Positions 1 to 8,331 of a stretch of 35,601 nt of DNA are shown one piece after another. Every line of letters starts with the position of its first letter. The first letter of the stretch is position 1. The notes under the pieces are model-generated. The model saw only the letters and a program-made list of their open reading frames with translations, had not been told where the DNA came from and did no database searches. Position numbers and translations under genes: made by a program. The stretch is from Burkholderiales bacterium (GTDB lineage Bacteria; Pseudomonadota; Gammaproteobacteria; Burkholderiales; Burkholderiaceae_C). The DNA is taken from NCBI GenBank assembly GCA_018969975.1, contig JAGWXI010000021.1:1-35601 (forward strand), written 5' to 3'.

Positions 1-8
1 AGTCTCGC

Positions 9-14
9 TATAAT
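9..14 (+). promoter_or_regulatory. -10 box of the tRNA promoter
   Basis: A perfect TATAAT lies 10 nt before the first base of the tRNA. The -35 region falls outside the window, so only half of the promoter can be seen. The short distance fits transcription starting just before the mature 5' end. Confidence 0.6.
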
Positions 15-23
15 TTGCGGCTC

Positions 24-100
24 GGCGCTTTAGCTCAGTCGGTTAGAGCGATGGAATCATAATCCACAGGTCCGCGGTTCGAATCCGTGAAGCGCCACCA
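24..100 (+). tRNA. tRNA-Met (anticodon CAT)
   Basis: The cloverleaf can be folded by hand. The 7-bp acceptor stem pairs GGCGCTT (24-30) with AAGCGCC (90-96). The D stem is GCTC/GAGC. The anticodon loop ATCATAA has CAT at positions 34-36. The T arm contains the standard TTCGAAT loop. Discriminator A97 is followed by an encoded CCA (98-100). The outermost anticodon-stem pair is an A-C mismatch. CAT could also mark a lysidine-modified tRNA-Ile2. The overall sequence looks more like the elongator tRNA-Met of Burkholderiales, and the initiator type is unlikely because the acceptor begins with a paired G. The next gene is convergent and no clear terminator separates them. Confidence 0.93.
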
Positions 101-130
101 CTCCATACCGGTACAACCTGAAGACACTAT

Positions 131-1048
131 TTACCAACTAACCCCTTCAGGACTTAAAAGCGCATCTACGCCGCCCTGTGGTTCGAAGCGTCCTTCAAAG
201 AAGCGCAATCTTGTTGGCCCAATCATGGCTCTTGCTTGGATGGAATGTAGAGGGTCACCTGGATAGCAAATATGGCGCAAGCCGTCGGCATCGAAGGTTT
301 CTGGCATTACTACTGCTGGCTTTCTTTGTCGTGCAGCATGCAAAACGCTTGCACAATTTATATAGGGTAGTAAGTTGACCAAAGTCATAATTTGTGGAGG
401 CGCCATACTGATACTGCGGTCCCAGTAGCGCAGCAACGCCTCTTTGGGCGAAAGCCACATACTATCGACCGCCTCGATGTCGTCATGTAAGGGATTTTGA
501 TTTTGGGGTAGCAAGGCTACAAAAAAACGTGTGTCAAATCGCTTGCTAGTGACAGAGGGCATGCGCGGTGTTACCCATCGTGACCAAGGTGCCAAGTGTT
601 GGGTGTCTAGTTGTAAATCACCATTTGCCAACACATTGGTAAAGGTTTCTCCAGCATGGAGTTTTTTTTGCCATTGCGCACGTTGCGCAGTGTTGTGCGC
701 TGAGTCATCTGGGTTGCGTGCACGGGCATATAAAACACCACACTCTTCTAGCGCTTCCCGAATGGCGGCCACATAAAGCCCTGCTGCCATCTTTATTTGA
801 ATTTCTGGTTCGGCTAATGCACGGTGCAAATCTTGTGGATCACAATCCAAATGGCGCAAAACATCTTCACTACTGTCTGCTTCATCTAACTTGCCACCCG
901 GGAAAACATAAGCCCCTCCGAGAACAGCTGAATCAGTATGACGACGCAACAAAAATACTTCTACTCCATTTTGCGGCGCATCACGTAACAACACCACCGT
1001 GGCCGAAGCACGCGGTGGTGTGGTGATAACTTCACTGTTGAGTTGCAT
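131..1048 (-). CDS. Nudix hydrolase (NUDT7/NUDT19-like)
   Basis: This is a soluble hydrolase of the Nudix superfamily, which cleaves nucleoside diphosphates linked to another moiety. The sequence contains AYVFPGGKLDE and, after an insertion of about 40 residues, the helix REALEECGVL, so the Nudix box is split. This split arrangement is seen in the NUDT7/NUDT19 branch, whose studied members cleave CoA or acyl-CoA, but the substrate here is inferred. The start is uncertain. ATG at 1048 gives 305 aa. An in-frame TTG at 1063 would add five residues. Neither has a convincing Shine-Dalgarno sequence. The gene lies about 40 nt downstream of the Pal-like gene on the same strand and may be cotranscribed with it. 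It is convergent with the tRNA. Confidence 0.85.
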   Translation of the reverse strand: MQLNSEVITTPPRASATVVLLRDAPQNGVEVFLLRRHTDSAVLGGAYVFPGGKLDEADSSEDVLRHLDCDPQDLHRALAEPEIQIKMAAGLYVAAIREALEECGVLYARARNPDDSAHNTAQRAQWQKKLHAGETFTNVLANGDLQLDTQHLAPWSRWVTPRMPSVTSKRFDTRFFVALLPQNQNPLHDDIEAVDSMWLSPKEALLRYWDRSISMAPPQIMTLVNLLPYINCASVLHAARQRKPAVVMPETFDADGLRHICYPGDPLHSIQARAMIGPTRLRFFEGRFEPQGGVDALLSPEGVSW

Positions 1049-1089
1049 CAACGGATGCAACAAATGGGTCTGGGCATTGTTGTGACTAT

Positions 1090-1635
1090 TTATTTATTGG
1101 GATAGGCCAAATCGACACGGCGGTTTTGAGCCCACGCCGCTTCATCATGGCCTAAGGCTTGGGGTTTTTCTTTGCCATAACTGACGGCCTCTAGTTGCTT
1201 GTCACCAGCTCCGTAGACTTTCAAAGCGCGGACGACAGCATCAGCACGTTTTTGGCCCAAGGCCAAGTTGTACTCACGTCCACCACGCTCGTCTGCATTT
1301 CCTTCAACACGAATGGCCAAGCCTTTATTCGCGGCGAGGTATTTTCCTTGGCGCTCGATTAAGGCAGTTGATTCAGCTTTGATATCAAATTTATCGAACT
1401 CAAAATAAACGCTTCTCTCTTTCGAGATCAAGCTGTTGGGATTCAAATGGTCAGCAATCACTGCAACGACCGCTGAGCGAGGGGCCACCACCGCTGGCCC
1501 CGCTGACGAGGCTGCCGCAGTGTCTACCGGCTTTCCTTTAACTTCATTGGTATCAGCTAATTTTGTGGAACTACATGCAGACAAAACAAGCGCCGCAATG
1601 GCAAGAGTGGTTCTGAGGGTGAGATGGAGTGTCAT
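1090..1635 (-). CDS. pal: OmpA/Pal-family outer-membrane lipoprotein
   Basis: The 181-aa protein has a lipoprotein signal: a hydrophobic stretch at residues 8-18 and the lipobox LSAC with lipidated Cys21. A short Ala/Ser linker follows. The C-terminal OmpA-like peptidoglycan-binding domain spans about residues 75-180, with VYFEFDKFDI at its start and the conserved VEGNADERG and NRRVDL segments. Pal normally ties the outer membrane to peptidoglycan and works with TolB. Here there is no tolB or cpoB alongside: the upstream gene is divergent and the downstream gene encodes a Nudix hydrolase. It may therefore be a second Pal paralogue or a relocated pal, and the gene symbol is provisional. No strong ribosome binding site is visible. 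Confidence 0.82.
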   Translation of the reverse strand: MTLHLTLRTTLAIAALVLSACSSTKLADTNEVKGKPVDTAAASSAGPAVVAPRSAVVAVIADHLNPNSLISKERSVYFEFDKFDIKAESTALIERQGKYLAANKGLAIRVEGNADERGGREYNLALGQKRADAVVRALKVYGAGDKQLEAVSYGKEKPQALGHDEAAWAQNRRVDLAYPNK

Positions 1636-1971
1636 TGGAGGGTTGGCCTTTTTTAATGGAGACCGTCGAGTTTACTGGAGGCTATTGCGTAAACTGCGAA
1701 AGAATAAACTGCTAAAAACGCAAAAAGTGTTGTTTTTTTTGACACTTTGTCAAAAACAATATAAATCAACAACTTAGCATTTATTCTTCATTAAGTTTCT
1801 TTTTCAAATTTTTTTAATACTAATTAATACTACAAACTGATTTTTATGTAGTTTTTGACGACTTAATCACAAAATTACAAATATTGACGGCAATACAACT
1901 AGCCTTTAAATTCCGTATCCCGCTTCTGCTTTATCCCTTAGTCGTAGCGAATTTGAATCTGGAGTTAGTCA
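1636..1971. other. AT-rich divergent intergenic region
   Basis: This 336-bp stretch separates the divergent pal-like and parA-like genes. It is markedly AT-rich around 1730-1880 and I see no credible coding sequence. It holds a good plus-strand promoter (1884-1912). A short inverted repeat (AAAGTGT at 1724-1730, ACACTTT at 1742-1748) flanks a T run. A minus-strand TTGACA lies at 1748-1753, but I could not find a matching -10 box for the pal-like gene. Confidence 0.6.
1884..1912 (+). promoter_or_regulatory. sigma70 promoter for the ParA-like operon
   Basis: TTGACG (1884-1889) and TAAATT (1907-1912) are separated by exactly 17 bp, and each matches the sigma70 consensus hexamer in five of six positions. 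The start of transcription would be near 1919, about 50 nt before the ParA-like start codon. That codon has a GGAG ribosome binding site at 1961-1964. Confidence 0.65.
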
Positions 1972-2964
1972 ATGTCTGCTTTCAAAATTTTGGTCACCAG
2001 TCAAAAAGGTGGCGTTGGTAAGAGTACGGTATCAGCCAATTTAGCCGCCTATCTTCGCCGTCAAGGTCAGAGCGTAACTTTGGTGGACTTTGACACCCAT
2101 GGCTCCTCTAGCACCTGGCTAAACCGTGCACCGAATATCGGAATTGTTGTCCAACACCATATCTTGCCCCTAGACCAGGGCGGCAATCGGCCTATTCTTG
2201 ACGCGCGACTGCATTTGCGTCGTGCCGCCAGCAGCTCGGACATAGTCATTTGTGATTTGACTTGGACCGATTCCATTGCAGGCGAGTTGATGTTTGAGTA
2301 CGACTTGGTTGTTGTACCAACGTCGGTCTCTGAAATTGAACTCGTAGCAACATCTGGTTTTTTGAATCGCCACCGCTGGGTTTTTGATTCCGCAATTCAC
2401 ACACCGCCTACATTGCTGCTGTGTCCTACACGTGTTCGAAATGAACAAATGCAAGGAGATACATTCACCAAACAACGTTTCCCTGTTAGCTTTATGCTGG
2501 CACCTCCAGTTTTAGAGGCACAAAGCGCGCGTGAATCTTTTGAGCGCGGTTATCTGATGGATCTACCAGATGAGTGTGGCGCATCTTTTATTGAATTTGG
2601 CAAGGCTGTTTGCACAGCCCGTGAAATGCGCGCTAGTGCGCAAGGTATGCGACAGACAACCGCCTCCACGCGTATCAATACACTCAACGGAGTCCGCTCC
2701 AGCCATCAGTCTAATGCGCTGAATATGCCAGCTAAAAACCTTTTAGGCCGAACAAGTACGCTGTCCAACCAATATTCAGTTTTAGGGCGTCATCGTTTGC
2801 ATAAGGTTGAAGAGAATGCACCTGCGCCAACTCAGGCCCCCGCCAATACGACAAAGACCGTCACCCCTGCTAATGCCCCATCAGTTCAAGAGGCAGAAAG
2901 CGTTACGTCTATGGGTATTCCACAATTTCTGAAACGGATGTCTATGGGCATGCTGAGCAAATGA
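1972..2964 (+). CDS. ParA/MinD-family ATPase
   Basis: This 330-aa P-loop ATPase of the ParA/Soj class is expected to bind DNA or membrane in an ATP-dependent way and position a cargo. The deviant Walker A KGGVGKST is at residues 12-19, with the signature lysine K12. VDFDTHGSSSTW near residue 40 is the A' region. VICDLTWTD near residue 95 is the Walker B-type strand. Residues from about 220 onward are low-complexity, rich in Ser, Asn, Thr and Pro, and look disordered. ATG 1972 is preceded by GGAG at a good distance. The stop codon overlaps the next start (ATGA), so the two products are likely translationally coupled. There is no parB, no parS-like repeat and no replication gene nearby, so chromosome segregation is unlikely. 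Cargo positioning is the better guess. Confidence 0.85.
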   Translation: MSAFKILVTSQKGGVGKSTVSANLAAYLRRQGQSVTLVDFDTHGSSSTWLNRAPNIGIVVQHHILPLDQGGNRPILDARLHLRRAASSSDIVICDLTWTDSIAGELMFEYDLVVVPTSVSEIELVATSGFLNRHRWVFDSAIHTPPTLLLCPTRVRNEQMQGDTFTKQRFPVSFMLAPPVLEAQSARESFERGYLMDLPDECGASFIEFGKAVCTAREMRASAQGMRQTTASTRINTLNGVRSSHQSNALNMPAKNLLGRTSTLSNQYSVLGRHRLHKVEENAPAPTQAPANTTKTVTPANAPSVQEAESVTSMGIPQFLKRMSMGMLSK

Positions 2965-3491
2965 GTACTGAACCGCAATTTTTATCCTTTAAAGGACTTA
3001 AACAGTATTCGCCAGACGAAGGCTGGGGGCAGGTCAATGCATTGCTGCAATCGCATGCGCGTGCGGCCGCTTCCCCTCCAGAAACGGCTGCCAGCCCTAG
3101 CACCCAATACGCACCTGAAAAAGTACCTACCCTGACCGAGACACAAGAGAGTGTTGCCTCACCTGCTAGTGCTGCTCCCATGTTTGATCCGTTGATCAGT
3201 GAATTGTTCGACCAATTGCGTGTTGCACCATCTGACGAACTCACTCAAACATGGCGCACGATTGCAGCTGAGGTCAATTTATTGACACAGCGCATGGCAT
3301 TGCAACGTGAACTTCAAGATCGCGCTCGCAAGTTAGAGCTTGATTTGGTCGATCTGCGTGCATCCATCATGTCGCACCTCCAAGATGTGCAACACGTAGC
3401 GGACCAACAACTCACCTCTGCTCGTTTACGCTCCGAAGTATCAGCCTTAGCGCAATCTAAACTAGCGGCGAAGCTTAATCAAAGAAAATAG
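2961..3491 (+). CDS. Hypothetical coiled-coil protein (ParA partner candidate)
   Basis: I do not recognise a family for this 176-aa protein. Residues 1-75 are Ala/Pro/Ser-rich and likely disordered. Residues from about 105 to 170 are strongly heptad-like, with many Leu, Gln, Arg and Glu, and predict a long coiled coil. There is no signal peptide and no membrane segment. The start ATG overlaps the stop of the ParA-like gene by 4 nt, the classic coupling of a ParA ATPase to a small partner that stimulates or loads it. A partner role is inference from that layout only. Confidence 0.7.
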   Translation: MSTEPQFLSFKGLKQYSPDEGWGQVNALLQSHARAAASPPETAASPSTQYAPEKVPTLTETQESVASPASAAPMFDPLISELFDQLRVAPSDELTQTWRTIAAEVNLLTQRMALQRELQDRARKLELDLVDLRASIMSHLQDVQHVADQQLTSARLRSEVSALAQSKLAAKLNQRK

Positions 3492-3519
3492 TTTTTCCAC
3501 CGCCTAAGGAGTTGGTTGC

Positions 3520-5142
3520 ATGCTGGAGAAAGTAAATGAAATCTATCCAATGCGCTACACCGCATTTTTGGCATCAGTAGTTTTATTGTTCTTCTCACTA
3601 GTAGGGGCTAGTTTTACCGGCTTAAGTGGTTGGTGGCCTGTTTTATTTTTGTTTCTTAGTTTGGTTGGACTGCACGACCTCCAGCAAAAACACCATGCGA
3701 TTTTGCGCAACTACCCGGTAATTGGGCATTTACGTTTCTTGTTGGAATACATCCGGCCTGAAATTCGTCAATATTTTTTAGAGTCTGAAACTGATGCCGC
3801 CCCTTTTTCTCGTGCACAACGCAGCTTGGTCTACGCCCGCGCGAAAGGAGAAGGCGACAAACGTCCTTTTGGAACGCAACTAGATGTCAAAGCAATTGGC
3901 TATGAATGGATTAACCATTCCATTGCAACGACCGCGCTTGAAAGCCATGACTTTCGCATCAGCGTGGGTACAAGCGCTTGTACCCAACCCTACAGCATCA
4001 GTCGCTTCAATATTTCCGCGATGAGTTTTGGTGCATTGAGTGCAAACGCGGTATTGGCACTTAATTTAGGAGCAAAGCGCGGTGGTTTTGCGCATGACAC
4101 AGGAGAAGGTTCGATCTCGCGCCACCATCGCACACATGGTGGTGACTTGATTTGGGAAATTGGCTCAGGCTACTTTGGCTGTCGTGATGCGCACGGCCGA
4201 TTCAGTCCTGAGCATTTCACTGAGAACGTCAAGTCAGCGCAAGTCAAGATGGTTGAAATCAAGCTAAGCCAAGGTGCTAAACCCGGGCATGGTGGTGTTT
4301 TACCGGGAGCCAAAGTTACCGAAGAAATTGCACAAGCGCGCGGTGTTGGCATTGGTGAAGACTGCATTTCGCCCTCTAGCCACAGCAGTTTCACTACGCC
4401 GCTTGAATTGATGCAATTTGTTCAACAACTTCGGGAATTAAGCGAAGGCAAGCCTGTTGGAATAAAGCTATGCATAGGCCACCCTTGGGAATGGTTTGCA
4501 ATCGTCAAAGCCATGATGGAGAGCAAAATTTATCCAGACTTTGTGGTGGTCGACGGTGCAGAAGGTGGCACTGGTGCAGCACCTTTAGAGTTTTCTGACC
4601 ATATGGGCATGCCATTGCAAGAGGGTCTGCGCTTGGTTCAAAACACATTGGTTGGTGTTGGTCTGCGCGAACACATCCGTGTAGGTGCAAGTGGCAAGAT
4701 CATCAGCGCATTTGATATGGCGCGTGCCTTTGCTTTGGGTGCAGACTGGTGCAATAGTGCCCGTGGCTTTATGTTCGCTCTAGGATGCATTCAAGCGCAA
4801 GCTTGCCATACGGGCAACTGTCCTACTGGTGTTACCACCCAAGATCCTAAGCGCCAGATGGCCTTGGTCGTTCCCAGCAAAGCTGAGCGTGTTGAAAATT
4901 TTCACCGTAAAACGATGCAAGCGCTGCAAGAATTATTGGAAGCAGCTGGCCTGCGAGACCCGAGTGAATTTTCACCACGCCACATCATGCAAAGAGTGAG
5001 TGAAACGCAAGTCTTGCACTTATCCGAACTGGTAGACACCTTGGCACCGAATGCCTTGCTACAAAAAGATATCAGTAGCCTGCCCGTCACTTACCAAGAC
5101 TGGTCGCTAGCGAGTGCTAGTCGATTCAGTCTCAACGCTTAA
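3520..5142 (+). CDS. Membrane-anchored FMN-binding glutamate-synthase-domain protein
   Basis: This 540-aa protein resembles stand-alone GltS-domain proteins such as Bacillus YerD. Two hydrophobic segments at about residues 14-32 and 38-52 anchor it in the membrane. The rest is the FMN-binding beta/alpha barrel of the glutamate synthase large subunit (GEGSISRHHR, VEIKLSQGAKPGHGG, VDGAEGGTGAAP). The 3Fe-4S motif is intact as C423-x5-C429-x4-C434, the spacing of true GltB. It lacks the glutamine amidotransferase domain, so classical glutamine-dependent synthesis is not expected. Its electron partner and substrate are unknown. ATG 3520 follows AAGGAG at 3506-3511. It is third in the ParA-like operon and its TAA overlaps the stop of the convergent 408-aa gene. 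Confidence 0.9.
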   Translation: MLEKVNEIYPMRYTAFLASVVLLFFSLVGASFTGLSGWWPVLFLFLSLVGLHDLQQKHHAILRNYPVIGHLRFLLEYIRPEIRQYFLESETDAAPFSRAQRSLVYARAKGEGDKRPFGTQLDVKAIGYEWINHSIATTALESHDFRISVGTSACTQPYSISRFNISAMSFGALSANAVLALNLGAKRGGFAHDTGEGSISRHHRTHGGDLIWEIGSGYFGCRDAHGRFSPEHFTENVKSAQVKMVEIKLSQGAKPGHGGVLPGAKVTEEIAQARGVGIGEDCISPSSHSSFTTPLELMQFVQQLRELSEGKPVGIKLCIGHPWEWFAIVKAMMESKIYPDFVVVDGAEGGTGAAPLEFSDHMGMPLQEGLRLVQNTLVGVGLREHIRVGASGKIISAFDMARAFALGADWCNSARGFMFALGCIQAQACHTGNCPTGVTTQDPKRQMALVVPSKAERVENFHRKTMQALQELLEAAGLRDPSEFSPRHIMQRVSETQVLHLSELVDTLAPNALLQKDISSLPVTYQDWSLASASRFSLNA

Positions 5143-6365
5143 TCAGCCGGTCTTGGATATTGGATAGGTCGTTCACGCACCACGGGTGCGGGCGCTGGTG
5201 CAGGCGTAGCAGCCTGGGCGGCGGCGGCACGGGCTTTTTCGGCAGCACGTTCGGCAGCTGCAGCCCGCTCTGCTGCTAGGGCAGCTGCTTTTTCGGCGGC
5301 GGCCCTTGCTGCCGCTCTATCTGCAGCAGCCTTATCGGCAGCAGCTTTATCGGCTTGGGTTCTCTCTGGTGGTTTTTCAGCAGGTGCGAAACGCATGGCT
5401 GCGGCTTTTTCTGCTGCAGCTTTTTGTGCATTCAGGCGCTCTGCTGCCGTCGCTTTTTCTGCCGCTACTGCGCTATCAGCTGCTTTTTGTGCGGCCAAGG
5501 CGGCATTGCTAGCACTCTTGACAGCTTGTTCATAGGCGGAAGCCTGTAATTTCTCTCGGGCTTGCATGCTTTGGTTAATTTCTGTGCGCATGGCCTGCAT
5601 GCTTTGGTTGGTGTCAGCACGCATTTTTTGGATTTCAGTCAACACCAGTTGAACAGGTTGCTGCTTGATTTTGTCTGCATCCATATTCGCAGCAATCTTG
5701 GCATCCATAGCCGCCAGAGATTTGTTCATAGCGAGCAACTTAGCGTCAATCAGCTTGTTGTTTTGATCGGCAACCAAATTAGGCATGTTGGCCATTACGC
5801 GGCCAATTTCGTCTAAGCGGTTTGCAACATTCTTTTGTGTGGTGTTGAGTTCTGTTTGTTTTTCTGTGATTTCAGAAAAGTCAGAATTAGTTTTGCCAAT
5901 CGCACTGATACTTCCATCGATCTCAATCATGCGCTTAGACATAGCGTAAGTCATCACATCCAATTCTTTGATCGATTTAGTCATCTTCAAAGTGATGCCA
6001 AAGAAAAAGCCCATAGCCACCAACAGACTTAGGCAGATGGCGCCAAGCATGATGCGTGAATGTAGAACGTTACGGCGGTTGGTTTCTTCAATTTTTGCCA
6101 CCACCATGCGCATCGAACTGCTGACATCTGCGGCAATGGATGCAGAACGCGTTGATACCTCTGCTGAATCTAAAACGACCGAGGTCAGTTCTTCAATTTG
6201 ACGCGCCACTTCATTGCTATCGGCAGACAGGCCTGCAATTTCAGTCAAACGGTCAGCGGTTGCATCGATATCAATAATCGGTTCAGCTTCGCTGGTGGAC
6301 TCGGCTTGGTCTACCGGACCTTCCAGCACGGCCGTGTCTTCGGTGTTTTGTTCTGCTTCTGCCAT
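5139..6365 (-). CDS. Ala-rich single-pass membrane coiled-coil protein, flagellar operon
   Basis: I do not recognise a family for this 408-aa protein. The N-terminus (1-100) is acidic and then helical, with an MCP-like Ser/Ala/Val pattern. One transmembrane segment spans about residues 105-125. A long helical region follows (130-290) with MQAMRTEINQSMQA-type repeats. The tail (about 290-395) consists of Ala/Lys/Glu/Arg repeats like the TolA stalk and ends in a Pro-rich segment. Topology is probably N-in, with the long stalk in the periplasm. It starts 2 nt after the stop of the 135-aa gene and is the last gene of the fliO operon. No enzymatic motif is visible. It might be a structural or anchoring part of the motor or pole, which is inference from context. 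Its stop overlaps that of the convergent GltS-domain gene. Confidence 0.75.
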   Translation of the reverse strand: MAEAEQNTEDTAVLEGPVDQAESTSEAEPIIDIDATADRLTEIAGLSADSNEVARQIEELTSVVLDSAEVSTRSASIAADVSSSMRMVVAKIEETNRRNVLHSRIMLGAICLSLLVAMGFFFGITLKMTKSIKELDVMTYAMSKRMIEIDGSISAIGKTNSDFSEITEKQTELNTTQKNVANRLDEIGRVMANMPNLVADQNNKLIDAKLLAMNKSLAAMDAKIAANMDADKIKQQPVQLVLTEIQKMRADTNQSMQAMRTEINQSMQAREKLQASAYEQAVKSASNAALAAQKAADSAVAAEKATAAERLNAQKAAAEKAAAMRFAPAEKPPERTQADKAAADKAAADRAAARAAAEKAAALAAERAAAAERAAEKARAAAAQAATPAPAPAPVVRERPIQYPRPAD

Positions 6366-6367
6366 GG

Positions 6368-6775
6368 TTAACCCTTTGATTGTTTTTCTAAAACATCGAG
6401 CCGCACGTGCAGCGTTTTGATTTCTTCGGTTAGTTTTTCGGTACGTTTACGCAATACCTCTATCCATGTATCGACTGGAGGAGGCATCTCTTGAGCATGA
6501 ATCTCATCCAATACAGGCAATGCTTCTAGCTCATCTAGCACCGAAACGCTGGGAGTTTCTTCAAGCTTGGGAGGAATAAGAGCGGCTTGCTCGGGCGCTT
6601 TGCTAGCCTCAGGATCGCGCAAGGTCGGTACCTGGGCTAAATCCTTGGCAGAAAGCCCTGTTGCGTCTTGCGGCACATTGGGTAAGTGAAGACGCGGGAG
6701 TTGTTCGGCCTCGAACGCAGGCTCGAACGTCTCATTGCCTTTATTGACGATATGGTCAGCTTCGGAACTACTCAT
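6368..6775 (-). CDS. Hypothetical acidic protein with C-terminal coiled coil
   Basis: This 135-aa soluble protein has no family I recognise. Residues 1-100 are acidic and Pro/Glu/Leu-rich and probably disordered. Residues from about 104 to 133 form a predicted coiled coil. It has no signal peptide or membrane segment. It lies between the SPOR-domain gene (23 nt gap) and the 408-aa membrane protein gene (2 nt gap), so the three are very likely one transcription unit. It may be a cytoplasmic linker between those two membrane proteins, which is inference from gene order. Confidence 0.65.
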   Translation of the reverse strand: MSSSEADHIVNKGNETFEPAFEAEQLPRLHLPNVPQDATGLSAKDLAQVPTLRDPEASKAPEQAALIPPKLEETPSVSVLDELEALPVLDEIHAQEMPPPVDTWIEVLRKRTEKLTEEIKTLHVRLDVLEKQSKG

Positions 6776-6798
6776 TTGTTGGTCCTTATCTTGATCTA

Positions 6799-8313
6799 TC
6801 AGGCCTTGGCAAGTTGCGCTTTCACAGACTTAACGCTGCGCAACCACCCCTTAGCAAGCAAGGGGTTCGATTTCATAAATTGATCCGCCTGCGTTTTGGT
6901 CTCAAACGGGCCAGCAAGAAGAATAAAGTAGCGTTTGTTGGTGTCTTTTTTTCTGACCTGCATCACACGTGCCGAGGCATAGGCCGGATGGCTGCGTTTG
7001 AAGTTAAGCATCTCTTCCTCGACATCAAATGCAGAAAGCTGCAAAACAAAACCCTCCTCGGGTAATTTACTTATCCAATCTGCATCAGATACTTTGTCGG
7101 ATTGAGTTGCGTTTGTTTGAGGCTCTTTGTCGATAGATTCTCTTTTTTCTACCCTTGGAGGAATGTCCATGGCAGCAGAGGCTACCTCGTTTGCGGGCGT
7201 TGGACTTGATGCTACTTGTTCCGGTGCATCAGAGGCGACTGGCTCGGGTGAACTAGCGGCAACAGGCTCTGGCACGCTGGCCACTGGCATAGGCGCCGGG
7301 GCTGCCGCTGTACCGCGTAACAAATATTTCTTAAAGAGCTCCGCCTCTTGCAACAACATGTCCTTATACATATAGCCAAAAACAGCCATTGACATGAGCA
7401 TTACCAATAAAACAATTCCCCAACGCGGCTTACTTGTGCTGCGTTTAAAGGTATTTGTTTCTGCATTCAGCGTGGATGGGTTTGCAGTGGTACTGGCGAA
7501 AGTGCCCAAAACAGGGGCACCTAGTTCAGGCTCACGCGGCGTGTGTGCATCTAAGTCGTTACCTAAAGCAACTTGCTGCGGTTGGATTGGTTGGGACGCT
7601 GGTGCTGGGGCGGGTGCCTTAGGGGGCACTGGCTCTACCACTTCAGAGGTGGGAGCTGGCTGGGCTTGGGATTTTTTTCCAAATCCTGGAATACGCCAAG
7701 ATGTTTTCTTAGGCATTTGGAGTTGCTTGACGGCCTCTTGCGAGTCGTCGGGTGTCATGGATTGCAAAACAGGTGGCTGCGATGCAGGCGCAGGTTCTGG
7801 TGCGTCAGCTACCCAATCTGACAGCACCCGCTTCGGTTCTCCCGCTTTGGTTTCGACTTCCCATTGCAAAATATTTTTCCCAAACGCTTCGAGTTTTTTC
7901 TGGTAATTGCCAGCGCTGTTGATGAGCAAAATCACACTGATATTGCCTGCTGGAAATCCATTGACCAATCGCGCTAAGAGTTGCAACTCGAAGTCTTGCA
8001 TCAAGATAGAGTCACGAAACAGCAAAAAGCGACGAGGCGCTAATTTCGCTTCTTTTTCAGTAGCTTGGTTGAGCGTAAGCTCTGACAAAATATCGTTGAA
8101 GGTTTGTACCAACTGTTCTGAACTCGTGGAGGTACAGAATTCAATATTCTTTTCGCCTGCTGCACGCAAACGTTCTTCAAACAAACTGCCGTAGAAATCC
8201 AGAACCAAATCATGCTGGCTGAGAACAGCTAAATTAATGCTCCCCTCCGTCAAAGACTTCAGAAGAATTTCAAACCGCAATCGGTCGCCGGGGCTTTGAA
8301 AAATATCTGTCAT
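6799..8313 (-). CDS. SPOR-domain membrane protein of the flagellar operon
   Basis: This 504-aa protein has DamX-like architecture. An N-terminal cytoplasmic domain (about 1-170) looks like a P-loop-type fold but has no Walker A motif. A Pro/Ala/Gln-rich linker follows. One transmembrane segment lies at about 298-316. A Pro/Ala/Val-rich periplasmic spacer leads to a C-terminal SPOR domain (about 418-500: GFVLQLSAF, RYFILLAGPF). SPOR domains bind peptidoglycan lacking stem peptides, as found at septa and new poles. The gene lies 18 nt after flhB and shares its operon. A role in placing or holding the flagellum at the pole or in peptidoglycan is inferred. It is not damX by context, since the aroB/dam neighbourhood is absent. 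Confidence 0.82.
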   Translation of the reverse strand: MTDIFQSPGDRLRFEILLKSLTEGSINLAVLSQHDLVLDFYGSLFEERLRAAGEKNIEFCTSTSSEQLVQTFNDILSELTLNQATEKEAKLAPRRFLLFRDSILMQDFELQLLARLVNGFPAGNISVILLINSAGNYQKKLEAFGKNILQWEVETKAGEPKRVLSDWVADAPEPAPASQPPVLQSMTPDDSQEAVKQLQMPKKTSWRIPGFGKKSQAQPAPTSEVVEPVPPKAPAPAPASQPIQPQQVALGNDLDAHTPREPELGAPVLGTFASTTANPSTLNAETNTFKRSTSKPRWGIVLLVMLMSMAVFGYMYKDMLLQEAELFKKYLLRGTAAAPAPMPVASVPEPVAASSPEPVASDAPEQVASSPTPANEVASAAMDIPPRVEKRESIDKEPQTNATQSDKVSDADWISKLPEEGFVLQLSAFDVEEEMLNFKRSHPAYASARVMQVRKKDTNKRYFILLAGPFETKTQADQFMKSNPLLAKGWLRSVKSVKAQLAKA

Positions 8314-8331
8314 GCTGGCTTCATTTCCGTC

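Noticed and set aside
1724-1748. Inverted repeat AAAGTGT/ACACTTT as a terminator
   Set aside because: The T run lies in the loop and not after the stem, and neither flanking gene ends here.
4566-4581. TGGCAC...GC motif in the GltS-domain gene
   Set aside because: GG-N10-GC is present but the -12 reads CAGCA. It encodes the conserved glycine-rich GGTGAAP segment and is better explained by coding.
5200-5560. Reading frames opposite the Ala-rich repeat of the 408-aa gene
   Set aside because: They are by-products of GCN-rich codons. The same happens opposite FliF and FliH repeats.
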